Below, one piece after another: positions 7,963 through 17,386 of a stretch of DNA of 64,000 nt. Position 1 is the first letter of the stretch, and the number at the start of each line of letters is the position of its first letter. The stretch comes from Prolixibacter bellariivorans ATCC BAA-1284. GTDB taxonomy: Bacteria > Bacteroidota > Bacteroidia > Bacteroidales > Prolixibacteraceae. Position numbers and translations under genes: made by a program. The stretch spans positions 598,323 to 662,322 of the forward strand of contig NZ_KK211332.1 in the NCBI RefSeq assembly GCF_000621705.1, written 5' to 3'. The notes below the pieces were generated by a model. It had not been told where the DNA came from, searched no databases, and saw nothing but the letters and a program-made list of their open reading frames with translations.

Positions 7963-9153
7963 TCACTTCCGATTCCAGCGAAAGCGGTAACCGATAGACC
8001 ACTCCACAAATTCGGCCTGCGAAAAATCTGTTGCCCGTAAGCGAACGCCGGCAAACATATCGTTATTGAGATGATACCTCACCCCTATCCGCTGATAAAA
8101 CCTTGGCTCAGCTTTCGGCACATCCTTGTTCAGCAGGAAAATTCCCAAATCGCCCACCAGGCTAATACGATCCATTGCATACTCAATGGTTCCAAATGTT
8201 CCTAATGTAAAATAATCGGAACCTTCCACAGTAACCGGTTTTTCTACATCGTTGTCGACCATCATTTCCGCTTTCATCGATGCATCGTAGCCCATATCAA
8301 AGCCAAGACCGGCCTTCAACGTGCGACTCATCCCACTCAACCATGCAGCTGAAAAAGTTCCGACAAAGAAATTCTTTCCCCAGTATTCCTCGGCCAATGA
8401 GCGGCTATATTCCATCTCTTTAGCTCCTGCATTGAAGGATAAAACCAATTCATCTTCGCCCTTATATTTACTCTTCTGCACCGGAACCATGACGGGTCTC
8501 GAATCGGAGAGGTGATAACGCAATTCGATTTTAGGAGCAAACATGTTCAGTCCCCGCGAGTCGACAGCTAATTGAGCATTGGTGTAATGAGTGTAGCCAA
8601 TGCCTGCCGCCAAATCGAACCGCTGGCTCAATTGGTAGGCATATTCAAAGCCTAAATGCATGTACATATTTTTCCGGGCCCCGATAATCTGTTCCCAGGT
8701 AGTAGCCGTGTTGGAATCAAAATTGGATGACAATCCCATTCTCCACTCATAATTTATCCCGCTGCGTTTCCACCTTTTGATATTTCCTCCATAGAAAAAA
8801 TAGAGTGCTGCGGGTTGTCCAATCTGGTTCACATCATCAAAGAATGACGCTGAAGTAAGTCCAATTCCGTAATACGGATAGTTAGACAAACCATGCCACA
8901 CCTTAGAGCCATTGGTTTGCCATCCTAAACGGATATCTGCAGCATGATAATTAAAGAAACCATTCCCGGCCGGAAATGAGTTATTCAGCTTGAATACCGT
9001 CCCGGCTTCATAATTTGCGCCGATCCACGTCTTATACTTTTTCTTTGCTCCAGTTGTGTCTACAACAGTTGAGGCCTCCTGTGCTACTGATTCAATTGAG
9101 AATAGCAGCACAAATACCAGGGAGAGAACGGAGAAGGTTAGAGATCTGTACAT
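7963..9153 (-). CDS. PagL-like lipid A deacylase family outer-membrane barrel (probable)
   Basis: A 396-residue exported protein with a signal peptide ending near SVAQE and alternating aromatic beta-strands throughout. Residues about 50-250 resemble the acyloxyacyl hydrolase / PagL (lipid A 3-O-deacylase) family. They include YPYYGIGLTSASFF and the block YTHYTNAQL...RGLNMFAPKIELRY, where the PagL family has its active-site His-Ser/Asn segment. Here the residue after His-Tyr is Thr, so catalytic competence is uncertain. A second barrel-like half extends the C terminus beyond the usual PagL length. If active it would remodel lipid A at the cell surface. The alternative is a structural barrel of the same fold. 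Confidence 0.6.
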   Translation of the reverse strand: MYRSLTFSVLSLVFVLLFSIESVAQEASTVVDTTGAKKKYKTWIGANYEAGTVFKLNNSFPAGNGFFNYHAADIRLGWQTNGSKVWHGLSNYPYYGIGLTSASFFDDVNQIGQPAALYFFYGGNIKRWKRSGINYEWRMGLSSNFDSNTATTWEQIIGARKNMYMHLGFEYAYQLSQRFDLAAGIGYTHYTNAQLAVDSRGLNMFAPKIELRYHLSDSRPVMVPVQKSKYKGEDELVLSFNAGAKEMEYSRSLAEEYWGKNFFVGTFSAAWLSGMSRTLKAGLGFDMGYDASMKAEMMVDNDVEKPVTVEGSDYFTLGTFGTIEYAMDRISLVGDLGIFLLNKDVPKAEPRFYQRIGVRYHLNNDMFAGVRLRATDFSQAEFVEWSIGYRFRWNRK

Positions 9154-9255
9154 TTTTTATGATTTTGGATGATTTATATGCCGATTGCACATTTTCTTGA
9201 TAAGTGTAAAAGCCTGTAAACTTTGATACTTCTGATTACTGTTAACTAATATACG

Positions 9256-9292
9256 AAAAAAGCGGGATAATCAATAGTTATGATTACCCCGC
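9256..9292 (-). terminator. Terminator of the ilv-leu operon
   Basis: A 12-bp stem with one mismatch (9262-9273 with 9281-9292) is followed on the minus strand by a U6 run (9261-9256). It lies 26 bases after the leuB stop. Confidence 0.85.
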
Positions 9293-9317
9293 CATTATTA
9301 TCGTTAAATGAAAAGTG

Positions 9318-10391
9318 CTATTTCTTCCGGATATACTCGACAATCCAATCTCCTACTTCATCGGTTCCAAGCGCTTTCCCGCCTTCTCCGGCCAAGTCTT
9401 CGGTAACGGCTTTTGCTTCAATCGAAGCATTCACCGCCTCGGTAATGAGAGATGCTTCATCCTGTAGTTTGAATGCATACTCAAACATCATAGCAGCCGA
9501 AAGAATGGTTGCACACGGATTAGCAATATTCTTGCCTGCGGCTTGTGGATAAGAGCCGTGAATGGGTTCGAATACCGACGTGTGAATTCCCATCGATGCT
9601 GACGGTAACAAGCCCAGCGAACCGGAAATCACACTGGCTTCATCGGTCAGAATATCACCGAACATGTTCTCGGTAACCATCACGTCGAAGCGTTTGGGCC
9701 ACTGAATAATCTGCATGGCAGCGTTGTCCACAAACATGTATTCTACTTCCACTTCAGGATACTTGGGTGCCATTTCCTGCGAAATAGTACGCCATAACCG
9801 CGAGGTTGCCAAAACATTTGCCTTATCGACGATGGTCAGCTTTTTACGACGTTGCATCGCAAATTCAAAGGCCAGTTTCAGGATACGCTCAATTTCTTGC
9901 CGTGTATAAATACTGGTATCATAAGCCGTATTTCCATCTTCAGAACGTCCTTGTGGCTGACCAAAATAAATTCCACCGGTTAATTCACGAATGGCAACAA
10001 AATCGGCTCCTTCAATACGATCACGCCTCAGCGGCGACATATCAAGCAATGAAGGGAAAGTAATTGTTGGACGAATATTGGCATACAGGCCCAGTTTTTT
10101 CCGCATAGCCAGAAGGCCCTGCTCCGGACGCACTTTTGCCGAAGGATCGTTATCGAAGCGCGGATGTCCGATGGCACCGAACAATACGGCATCCGAATCC
10201 ATACAAAGCTGATGTGTTTCGTCGGGATACGGATTACCGGTTTCATCGATGGCAACCGCTCCCACCAGACCAGTTTTGGTGATTAGCTCGTGTCCGAACC
10301 GGGCACAAATGGCATTGGTTACCTTAAGGGCTTGTTCGACAATTTCCGGTCCGATTCCATCGCCGGCTAAAACTGCAACGTTTAATTTCAT
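9318..10391 (-). CDS. leuB: 3-isopropylmalate dehydrogenase
   Basis: A 357-residue NAD-dependent decarboxylating dehydrogenase that oxidises 3-isopropylmalate to 2-ketoisocaproate in leucine synthesis. Visible motifs: nucleotide-site [18 protein letters not shown] with the Arg/Tyr substrate region; [13 protein letters not shown] with the catalytic Lys; VDNAAMQI; the metal-binding Asp stretch [13 protein letters not shown]; and [18 protein letters not shown] for NAD binding. The ATG at 10391 gives the standard [15 protein letters not shown] start. It is the last gene of the ilv-leu operon, 32 bases after the LeuA-like gene and followed by a terminator. Confidence 0.97.
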   Translation of the reverse strand: MKLNVAVLAGDGIGPEIVEQALKVTNAICARFGHELITKTGLVGAVAIDETGNPYPDETHQLCMDSDAVLFGAIGHPRFDNDPSAKVRPEQGLLAMRKKLGLYANIRPTITFPSLLDMSPLRRDRIEGADFVAIRELTGGIYFGQPQGRSEDGNTAYDTSIYTRQEIERILKLAFEFAMQRRKKLTIVDKANVLATSRLWRTISQEMAPKYPEVEVEYMFVDNAAMQIIQWPKRFDVMVTENMFGDILTDEASVISGSLGLLPSASMGIHTSVFEPIHGSYPQAAGKNIANPCATILSAAMMFEYAFKLQDEASLITEAVNASIEAKAVTEDLAGEGGKALGTDEVGDWIVEYIRKK

Positions 10392-10423
10392 ATTTATCGG
10401 TTCATATTTTTTCGAAATCCGAA

Positions 10424-11953
10424 TCAAAAAAGCTGATTATCGTTTTCTACTATGTTTAACATTTTCATTGTCGCTTTGATTGCTGCTGCCGTCTGATCAG
10501 GGTCCAATCCACGGGTTTTAAATTCACGGCCCATACGCCAGGTAATCAACGTTTCAACCAGCGCATCTGTATTTCCTCCCGGAGGAATGGCTACCGTATA
10601 ATCGGCTAGTGCCGGGAAAGGCTTATTCAGCTTATGATAGATTCTGCGCAACGCATTCATGAAAGCATCATACTGACCGTCGCCGGATGTTGCCTCCTCG
10701 TACTCGTTCCCATCAATAGAAATGCGAACAGTTGCCATTGGACGCAATCCCAGCGCATGCGAAATAGCATAATTCTTCAGTTCAATATGCGTAACAATCG
10801 ATTCGCTTTTTAGTACATCCGAAAGAATGTATGGTAAATCTTCCGCGGTAACCGATTCTTTCCGATCGCCTAATTCAATGATCTTTTCAGTTACCTTCTT
10901 TAGTTCATCCGGGTCGAGATGAATTCCCATCTCCTCCAGATTTTTGGCAATATTCGCTTTGCCGGAAGTTTTACCTAAAGCATATTTCCGGGTACGCCCA
11001 AAACGCTCGGGAAGCAACTCGTTGAAATACAACTTGTCCTTTTTATCTCCATCGGCATGAATACCACTGGTTTGCGTGAAGACATTCTCTCCGATAACGG
11101 GCTTGTTCGTTGGAATACGAACCCCGGAAAAACTCTCAACCAAACGGCTGACCATCGCCAGTTTCCGCTCATTAACAGAGTTCGGACGTTTCAAATGGTC
11201 ATTCAGCAATGCAATAACACTGGCCAGCGGTGCATTTCCAGCCCGTTCGCCCAACCCGTTCACGGTGGTATGTACACAATTGATACCGGCACGTATCGCC
11301 GCCTCAACATTGGCCACTGCGAGATCGTAATCGTTATGTGCATGAAAATCGAAATGCATTTTGGGAAACTTCTCGATCATCATCCGGCAGAACTCGAACG
11401 CTTCCAGTGGCGATAAAATACCAAGCGTATCGGGCAGCATCACCCGTTGAATCGGCTCATCTTTCAATCCGTCGAGAAGTTTTTCGACGTACTCGGGAGA
11501 GTGACGCATTCCATTCGACCAGTCTTCCAGGTAAATGTTCACCTTAATGCCCATTTCTCCGGCACGACTGATCGCATCACGGATATCCTGGATGTGCTGT
11601 TCCGTGGTTTTTTTCAATTGCTGAGTCAAATGCCGATGCGAGCCTTTGGTCAAAAGGTTCATCACCTCACCACCGGCATCCTTTATCCAGTTTAGGGATG
11701 TTCCACCATCGACAAAACCAAGAATTTCAATCTTATCACGATAGCCGGCTTTTCCAGCCCATTCGATAACTTTTTGAGCAGCCCGGAACTCTCCGTCAGA
11801 AACCCGAGCCGACGCAATCTCCAGATAGTCAATCTTGACCTCTTCGAGTAAAATTTTTGCGATGCTCAGCTTCTCGGTTTCCGAGAAAGAAACCCCCGAG
11901 GTCTGCTCGCCATCCCTCAGGGTTGTATCCATGATATACACTTTTTTTGCCAT
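10424..11953 (-). CDS. Second LeuA-family acyltransferase (2-isopropylmalate or citramalate synthase-like)
   Basis: A 509-residue member of the LeuA/CimA/homocitrate synthase family, with an N-terminal HMGL-like TIM barrel ([20 protein letters not shown]; metal-binding [21 protein letters not shown]). A C-terminal LeuA-type allosteric domain lies at about residues 380-500. It differs clearly from the leuA at 14.0-15.6 kb ([13 protein letters not shown] against [13 protein letters not shown]). The GVSFS segment is reminiscent of citramalate synthases, which condense pyruvate and acetyl-CoA to open a threonine-independent isoleucine route. A second 2-isopropylmalate synthase is the alternative. 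Position between leuD and leuB suits either, since LeuCDB can process citramalate. An ATG at 11965 is also possible as start. Confidence 0.8.
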   Translation of the reverse strand: MAKKVYIMDTTLRDGEQTSGVSFSETEKLSIAKILLEEVKIDYLEIASARVSDGEFRAAQKVIEWAGKAGYRDKIEILGFVDGGTSLNWIKDAGGEVMNLLTKGSHRHLTQQLKKTTEQHIQDIRDAISRAGEMGIKVNIYLEDWSNGMRHSPEYVEKLLDGLKDEPIQRVMLPDTLGILSPLEAFEFCRMMIEKFPKMHFDFHAHNDYDLAVANVEAAIRAGINCVHTTVNGLGERAGNAPLASVIALLNDHLKRPNSVNERKLAMVSRLVESFSGVRIPTNKPVIGENVFTQTSGIHADGDKKDKLYFNELLPERFGRTRKYALGKTSGKANIAKNLEEMGIHLDPDELKKVTEKIIELGDRKESVTAEDLPYILSDVLKSESIVTHIELKNYAISHALGLRPMATVRISIDGNEYEEATSGDGQYDAFMNALRRIYHKLNKPFPALADYTVAIPPGGNTDALVETLITWRMGREFKTRGLDPDQTAAAIKATMKMLNIVENDNQLF

Positions 11954-11980
11954 AGCTCTGCTCATCAGTCACACGTGTTT

Positions 11981-12574
11981 TTATCGTAGCGATTCTTCGA
12001 ATTTGGCCACTTTATCCTTTAGAGTAACCAGAAAATCGATATCATCATACCCGTTCAACAGGCATTTCTTTTTATATGCATTGATTTCGTAATCAGTTGT
12101 CTCTCCTGTTTCGAGGTTCGTGAAAGTCTGCTCTTCCAGGTTCACTTCAAACTCTGCTTCAGGATTAGCTTCAATGGTTTCGAACAATTTCTCCAGGTAT
12201 TCAGGTGATACCACCACTGGTAATAACCCGTTATTCAACGCATTGTTCTTAAAAATATCGGCAAAGAAGCTCGATACCACCACACGGAAACCATAGTCAT
12301 AAATAGACCAGGCTGCATGTTCACGGCTCGAACCGCTTCCGAAATTCTTTCCTGCTACCAGAATCTTTCCGCTATAGCGGGACTGATTCAAAACAAAATC
12401 AGGATTCGGCGTATTATCTTTTTTGTAGCGCCAGTCGCGGAAAAGGTTATCACCAAATCCCTTGCGCTCTACCGCTTTCAGGAAGCGGGCCGGAATAATC
12501 TGGTCGGTATCCACATTCTCGATGGGCAGTGGCACTGCCGGACTCCGGAATTTTACAAATTTATCGATAGGCAT
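11981..12574 (-). CDS. leuD: 3-isopropylmalate dehydratase small subunit
   Basis: A 197-residue aconitase-swivel-domain subunit that works with LeuC to isomerise 2- to 3-isopropylmalate (or citramalate to methylmalate). Signatures: [14 protein letters not shown] near the N terminus; [15 protein letters not shown], the swivel-domain active-site loop; and [16 protein letters not shown]. An upstream TTG at 12580 extends the frame by two codons, but the ATG at 12574 is the better start. It lies 23 bases after leuC and 27 before the LeuA-like gene. Confidence 0.97.
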   Translation of the reverse strand: MPIDKFVKFRSPAVPLPIENVDTDQIIPARFLKAVERKGFGDNLFRDWRYKKDNTPNPDFVLNQSRYSGKILVAGKNFGSGSSREHAAWSIYDYGFRVVVSSFFADIFKNNALNNGLLPVVVSPEYLEKLFETIEANPEAEFEVNLEEQTFTNLETGETTDYEINAYKKKCLLNGYDDIDFLVTLKDKVAKFEESLR

Positions 12575-12597
12575 AATCAATCAATTCAAAGTTCACA

Positions 12598-14004
12598 TTA
12601 CAAAAATTCACGCGGATCGGTTACACGGCCAGTGACGGCAGCGGCAGCAGCCATAATGGGACTAGCCAGCATGGTGCGGGCTCCCGGCCCCTGACGTCCT
12701 TCGAAGTTCCGGTTCGAGGTGGAAACGGCATATTTCCCTTCCGGGATTTTGTCTTCGTTCATAGCCAGACAAGCTGAGCATCCCGGTTGGCGAAGCTCAA
12801 AGCCGGCTTCCTCCAGAATTTCCACCAGTCCTTCTTTCCGGATCTGATCTTCCACCTGGTGTGAACCCGGAACCAGCCAGGCCGTTATGTTATCGGCTTT
12901 TTTCTTTCCTTTTACAAACTGAGTGAAAGCACGAAAGTCTTCAATACGACCATTGGTGCAACTACCGATGAATACATAGTCGACCTCTTTACCCATCATT
13001 TGATCTCCGGGATGAAATCCCATATATTCCAACGACTTGTTGAAGGTGAAGCGATCACTCTTACCCATGTCATCTCCGGTAGGAATATTACCATCGACAC
13101 CGACACCCATTCCGGGATTGGTGCCGTAAGTAATCATTGGAGAGATATCGGCTGCATCAAAGTTGTATTCCGAGTCGAATACGGCATCGTCATCCGATTT
13201 CAGGCTTTTCCAACGAGCAAGCTCTTTTTCCCACTCTTCACCTTTGGGCGCGAATTCACGACCTTTGATGTATTCGAAGGTAACTTCATCCGGAGCAATC
13301 ATTCCACCACGGGCACCACTTTCAATACTCATGTTACAAAGGGTCATCCGTCCTTCCATCGAAAGACTGCGAATAGCCGAACCTGTGTACTCAATGAAGT
13401 GTCCGGTACCACCTGAAGTTGAAATCTGCGAAATGATATATAGCGCAATATCTTTTGCTGTTACCCCTTTGTGCAATTCACCGTCCACATTGACGCGCAT
13501 TTTCTTCGGCTTAGGCTGAAGAATACACTGACTGGCAAACACCATTTCCACTTCACTGGTACCAATACCGAAAGCAATACTTCCGAAAGCTCCGTGCGTT
13601 GAAGTATGACTATCACCACAGACAATGGTCATACCGGGTTGGGTAATTCCCAGTTCCGGTCCAATCACATGAACAATTCCATGGAAAGGGTGATTCAGTC
13701 CATACAGGTTAATATTATGCTTTTGACAATTCGCGGTAAGCGTATCGACTTGTTTACGCGAAAGCAGTTCCTTGATGGGCTGTTCCTGACCTTCGGTCGG
13801 GACATTATGGTCGGGAGTCGCGATGGTATTTTCCGGACGGAAGACTTTCAATCCACGACGCTCCAGTCCTCCAAATGCTACAGGGCTGGTCACTTCATGG
13901 ATTAAATGACGATCGATGTAAAGCACATCAGGGCCAGCTTCCACATGCTCCACCACGTGAGCATCCCATATCTTATCAAAAAGTGTTTTTGCTTCTGAAC
14001 TCAT
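12598..14004 (-). CDS. leuC: 3-isopropylmalate dehydratase large subunit
   Basis: A 468-residue 4Fe-4S aconitase-family subunit. It carries [14 protein letters not shown] at the start, [13 protein letters not shown], and the three cluster cysteines, one in [11 protein letters not shown] and two in [12 protein letters not shown]. The end ([19 protein letters not shown]) is canonical. With LeuD it isomerises isopropylmalate. The ATG at 14004 is preferred over a TTG five codons upstream. It lies 38 bases downstream of leuA in the operon. Confidence 0.97.
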   Translation of the reverse strand: MSSEAKTLFDKIWDAHVVEHVEAGPDVLYIDRHLIHEVTSPVAFGGLERRGLKVFRPENTIATPDHNVPTEGQEQPIKELLSRKQVDTLTANCQKHNINLYGLNHPFHGIVHVIGPELGITQPGMTIVCGDSHTSTHGAFGSIAFGIGTSEVEMVFASQCILQPKPKKMRVNVDGELHKGVTAKDIALYIISQISTSGGTGHFIEYTGSAIRSLSMEGRMTLCNMSIESGARGGMIAPDEVTFEYIKGREFAPKGEEWEKELARWKSLKSDDDAVFDSEYNFDAADISPMITYGTNPGMGVGVDGNIPTGDDMGKSDRFTFNKSLEYMGFHPGDQMMGKEVDYVFIGSCTNGRIEDFRAFTQFVKGKKKADNITAWLVPGSHQVEDQIRKEGLVEILEEAGFELRQPGCSACLAMNEDKIPEGKYAVSTSNRNFEGRQGPGARTMLASPIMAAAAAVTGRVTDPREFL

Positions 14005-14042
14005 TTGAAAATCATTCAAAATTAATACTGTACAAACGCGAA

Positions 14043-15560
14043 TCAGATTTTATTACCTGTTCCGTTTCCAATTTTATTAACTGCATCGATAAAGGCTTCA
14101 ACAGAAGCGGTTACAATATCGGTATTGGCGCCAAAGCCGTTGTAAATAACGCCTTCGGATTCAACCTGCATATGTACCTTACCAATATCATCGCTTCCAC
14201 GTGTAATGGCCTGAATCAGGAACTCTTCCAAAACAACCTTCCGGTGAATAATATCCTTTACGGCAGAAATGGCCGCATCAACCGGTCCGTTACCCGATTC
14301 GGTAGCGGTGAATTTCTCTCCGGCAATGTCCAGTTTCACGGTAGCCATCGGTACCAGATCTTTTCCGGTCACCACCTGAAGGAAGTCCAGTTTAATCCGA
14401 CGGTCTCCTTTACCAAGCTCGCCCAACAATACCAGCAGATCGTCGTCTTTTATCTGTTTCTTCTTGTCAGCTAGCTTCAGGAAATCTTCATAAACTTCAT
14501 CCAATTTTGCCTTGTCCAGTTTGAAGCCCAGTATTTCCAAACGGTGTTTCAATGCCGCGCGACCACTACGAGCTGTCAGCAGAATGGATGATTCATTGAT
14601 ACCAACTTCTGCCGGATCAATGATTTCATAGTTTTCACGGTTTTTCAGTACCCCATCCTGGTGAATACCACTTGAATGAGCAAATGCATTCCGCCCCACA
14701 ATAGCCTTGTTCGGCTGAACCGGCATATTCATCAGGCTGGAAACCAACCGGCTGGTTTTGTATATATTTTTTGTATTGATATTGGTAAACAGCTCCAACT
14801 CCTTATGCGAGCGAAGTGTCATCACCACCTCTTCAAGAGAGGTATTTCCCGCACGTTCACCAATACCATTTAACGTTACCTCAACCTGACGGGCACCATT
14901 CATAATTCCGGAAACGGAATTGGCAGTAGCCATTCCCAAATCGTTGTGGCAGTGCGTTGAAATGACAGCTTTGTCAATTCCCTTTACGTTCTCTTTCAGG
15001 AAACGAATTTTCTCACCGAATTCGTTGGGCAAACAATATCCGGTTGTATCCGGAATATTGACCACGGTGGCGCCGGCTTTAATAACAGCCTCAATTACTC
15101 TGGCCAGGTAAACATTGTCAGTCCGGCCGGCATCTTCGGCATAAAACTCTACGTCTTCAACGTATTTTTTGGCATATTTTACAGCAGCCACAGCACGTTC
15201 GACAATCTCATCCTGATTGGAATTCAGTTTATATTTGATGTGATAAGGCGACGTACCAATACCGGTGTGAATTCGTCCGCGTTTGGCATATTTCAACGCT
15301 TCGGCAGCCACGTCAATATCTTTTTCCACTGCACGGGTCAGGGCACAAATGGTAGGCCAGGTAACCGCTTTGGAAATTTCGACCACCGACTGAAAATCGC
15401 CAGGGCTAGAAATAGGAAAGCCGGCTTCAATCACGTCAACCCCTAGCAGTTCCAAGGCTTTCGCTACTTCGATTTTTTCAATCGTATTCAGCTGGCAACC
15501 CGGTACCTGCTCTCCGTCTCGCAGTGTGGTATCAAATACATATACCCTGTTATCATCCAT
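14043..15560 (-). CDS. leuA: 2-isopropylmalate synthase
   Basis: A 505-residue first enzyme of leucine synthesis: acetyl-CoA plus 2-ketoisovalerate to 2-isopropylmalate. The TIM barrel shows [29 protein letters not shown] and the metal-binding [27 protein letters not shown] and the [13 protein letters not shown] linker follow. The C-terminal regulatory domain (about residues 385-500; [27 protein letters not shown]) would bind leucine for feedback inhibition. It follows ilvC after 110 bases, a gap that contains a strong hairpin (15627-15655), so its expression may differ from the ilv half of the operon. Confidence 0.96.
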   Translation of the reverse strand: MDDNRVYVFDTTLRDGEQVPGCQLNTIEKIEVAKALELLGVDVIEAGFPISSPGDFQSVVEISKAVTWPTICALTRAVEKDIDVAAEALKYAKRGRIHTGIGTSPYHIKYKLNSNQDEIVERAVAAVKYAKKYVEDVEFYAEDAGRTDNVYLARVIEAVIKAGATVVNIPDTTGYCLPNEFGEKIRFLKENVKGIDKAVISTHCHNDLGMATANSVSGIMNGARQVEVTLNGIGERAGNTSLEEVVMTLRSHKELELFTNINTKNIYKTSRLVSSLMNMPVQPNKAIVGRNAFAHSSGIHQDGVLKNRENYEIIDPAEVGINESSILLTARSGRAALKHRLEILGFKLDKAKLDEVYEDFLKLADKKKQIKDDDLLVLLGELGKGDRRIKLDFLQVVTGKDLVPMATVKLDIAGEKFTATESGNGPVDAAISAVKDIIHRKVVLEEFLIQAITRGSDDIGKVHMQVESEGVIYNGFGANTDIVTASVEAFIDAVNKIGNGTGNKI

Positions 15561-15626
15561 GATTTTCTGTATTGAATTTTCTTAATTTACTTTTTCAAAC
15601 TATTCCCGGCTTTCTGCTATTATGAA

Positions 15627-15655
15627 GAATGGAAAGAACCAGGTTCTCTCCATTC
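15627..15655 (-). other. Intercistronic hairpin between ilvC and leuA
   Basis: GAATGGA (15627-15633) pairs with TCCATTC (15649-15655), and AGAACC pairs with GGTTCT inside it. On the minus-strand RNA the single mismatch becomes a G-U pair, so the helix is nearly continuous. No U-run follows, so it is not a plain terminator; it may be an mRNA-stability or processing element. Confidence 0.6.
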
Positions 15656-15670
15656 ATACATCATTCGGCA

Positions 15671-16720
15671 TCAGCCGTTATTTTCGGGACGCAATTGGCG
15701 CACGGTGGCACCAGCTTTCCACATTTCAGAATCATGCAATTCCTTCAATTCCGCTTCCAGCTTGACTCGGTAGTCTGACTTACTGTTGGAATCGATAGAA
15801 CGTTGCGCTTCATTTCCGGCAGCGACTTCGCTGTACAGTTCTTCAAAGACCGGTTGGGTTGCATCACGGAATTTCTTCCACCAATCCAACGCACCACGTT
15901 GTGCAGTGGTAGAGCAGTTGGCATACATCCAGTCCATTCCGTTTTCAGCCACCAAAGGCATCAAACTCTGGGTCAGCTCTTCAACCGTTTCGTTGAAAGC
16001 CTCGGAAGGTGTATGACCATTTTTACGCAACACTTCGTACTGAGCAGCAAAAATTCCCTGGATGGCTCCCATCAGGGTACCGCGCTCACCTGTCAGGTCG
16101 GAGTATACTTCGCGTTTGAAAGTGGTTTCGAACAGGTAGCCCGAACCAACACCAATTCCCAAAGCAACAACGCGTTCCTTTGCTTTTCCGGTAGCATCCT
16201 GGAAGATAGCGTAGCTGGAGTTCAGACCACGACCTTCGAGGAACATACGGCGTAAACTGGTACCTGAACCTTTCGGAGCAATCAGAATTACATCCACATC
16301 TTCCGGAGGAATAATGCCCGTACGTTCTTTATAGGTTACGCCAAATCCATGAGAGAAATAAAGCGCTTTACCGGGAGTCAAGTGCTTTTTCACGGTAGGC
16401 CAAAGAGCAATCTGGCCGGCATCGGATAGCAGGTATTGAATAATTGTAGCTTTTTCACAAGCTTCTTCCAGTTCGAAAAGTGTTTCACCGGGTACCCAAC
16501 CGTCAGCTACGGCTTTATCCCATGATTTGGAATTTTTCCGCTGTCCGACAATTACATTCAATCCGTTATCACGAAGATTTAGTGACTGACCGGGTCCCTG
16601 TACACCGTAACCGAGTACGGCAATGGTTTCTTCTTTGAGTACTTCCTGCGCTTTTGCAAGGGGAAATTCTTCGCGGGTCACCACATTTTCTTCGACGCCG
16701 CCAAAATTCATTTTAGCCAT
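15671..16720 (-). CDS. ilvC: Ketol-acid reductoisomerase (class I)
   Basis: A 349-residue NAD(P)H-dependent enzyme that isomerises and reduces acetolactate or acetohydroxybutyrate for valine, leucine and isoleucine synthesis. Features: Rossmann motif AVLGYGVQGPGQSLNLRDNG; cofactor-specificity loop VGQRKNSKSWDKA; PKGSGTSLRRMF; and the knotted helical domain with the metal-binding YSDLTGERGTLMGAIQGIF and MYANCSTTAQRGALDW. Length fits class I, Bacteroidetes style. The first ATG is used; a second ATG three codons in is possible. It lies 42 bases after ilvN. Confidence 0.96.
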   Translation of the reverse strand: MAKMNFGGVEENVVTREEFPLAKAQEVLKEETIAVLGYGVQGPGQSLNLRDNGLNVIVGQRKNSKSWDKAVADGWVPGETLFELEEACEKATIIQYLLSDAGQIALWPTVKKHLTPGKALYFSHGFGVTYKERTGIIPPEDVDVILIAPKGSGTSLRRMFLEGRGLNSSYAIFQDATGKAKERVVALGIGVGSGYLFETTFKREVYSDLTGERGTLMGAIQGIFAAQYEVLRKNGHTPSEAFNETVEELTQSLMPLVAENGMDWMYANCSTTAQRGALDWWKKFRDATQPVFEELYSEVAAGNEAQRSIDSNSKSDYRVKLEAELKELHDSEMWKAGATVRQLRPENNG

Positions 16721-16762
16721 TTTGATCTGATTTTGTTAAAGGTGTTGTTATAAAACTTTTTA

Positions 16763-17317
16763 CTAATTCGATTTCATTTCAATGCTTGCGAGAAGTGCAT
16801 CACGCTCAGCAAGGAATTCGGAAAGACGCTCATTCGAGGAACGGGTAATCGCTACGCGGCCCGACCGAATAAACTGAAGTACGCCAAAACGGTTCAGTCC
16901 TTCGAAAAGCTCCTGCGTTTCCTCCTTATGACCGGTTTTTTCAATTACCGTATAGTCTTTGGTAATTTCCAGAATTCGGGCATTGTGTTGCCGTACCATT
17001 CTTTCAATCTGGTCAGACTCCATCAGTGCCTGGGTTGGAACTTTGTACAACGCAATTTCCTGGAAGATCATTTCATCGTTCATATGGAAATAGGCTTTCA
17101 GTACATCCACCTGCTTTTCAATCTGCTTCACAATGTTCTCCACACGTGAACGCTCTTCGCGAACAACGATGGTGAATTTGGAAATTCCCCGCAAGGCTGA
17201 CTCAGAAACCGTCAGACTTTCGATGTTGACTTTCCGGCGGGTAAATATGATGGTGATGCGGTTCAGCAAACCAATATGGTTTTCGCTGTAAGCCGATATG
17301 ATAAATTCTTCTTTCAT
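16763..17317 (-). CDS. ilvN: Acetolactate synthase small (regulatory) subunit
   Basis: A 184-residue regulatory subunit of acetohydroxyacid synthase. The N-terminal ACT domain (FIISAYSENHIGLLNRITIIFTRR, residues about 4-75) senses valine; the C-terminal half matches the ALS small-subunit C domain (TGHKEETQELFEGLNRFG...FIRSGRVAITR). It follows the catalytic subunit ilvB after 69 bases, a gap that includes a palindromic hairpin (17348-17375). Confidence 0.93.
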   Translation of the reverse strand: MKEEFIISAYSENHIGLLNRITIIFTRRKVNIESLTVSESALRGISKFTIVVREERSRVENIVKQIEKQVDVLKAYFHMNDEMIFQEIALYKVPTQALMESDQIERMVRQHNARILEITKDYTVIEKTGHKEETQELFEGLNRFGVLQFIRSGRVAITRSSNERLSEFLAERDALLASIEMKSN

Positions 17318-17347
17318 CTCATTCGAGTTTTATTCCGTTGTTTCTTT

Positions 17348-17375
17348 CTTTACCGCTTTCGCGAAACCGGTAAAG
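17348..17375 (-). other. Intercistronic hairpin between ilvB and ilvN
   Basis: CTTTACCG (17348-17355) pairs with CGGTAAAG (17368-17375), and the interior TTTCGCGAAA is itself a palindrome; a single C/C (G/G) mismatch interrupts the two. No U-run follows on the minus strand. Confidence 0.55.
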
Positions 17376-17386
17376 GTCAACAGTGA

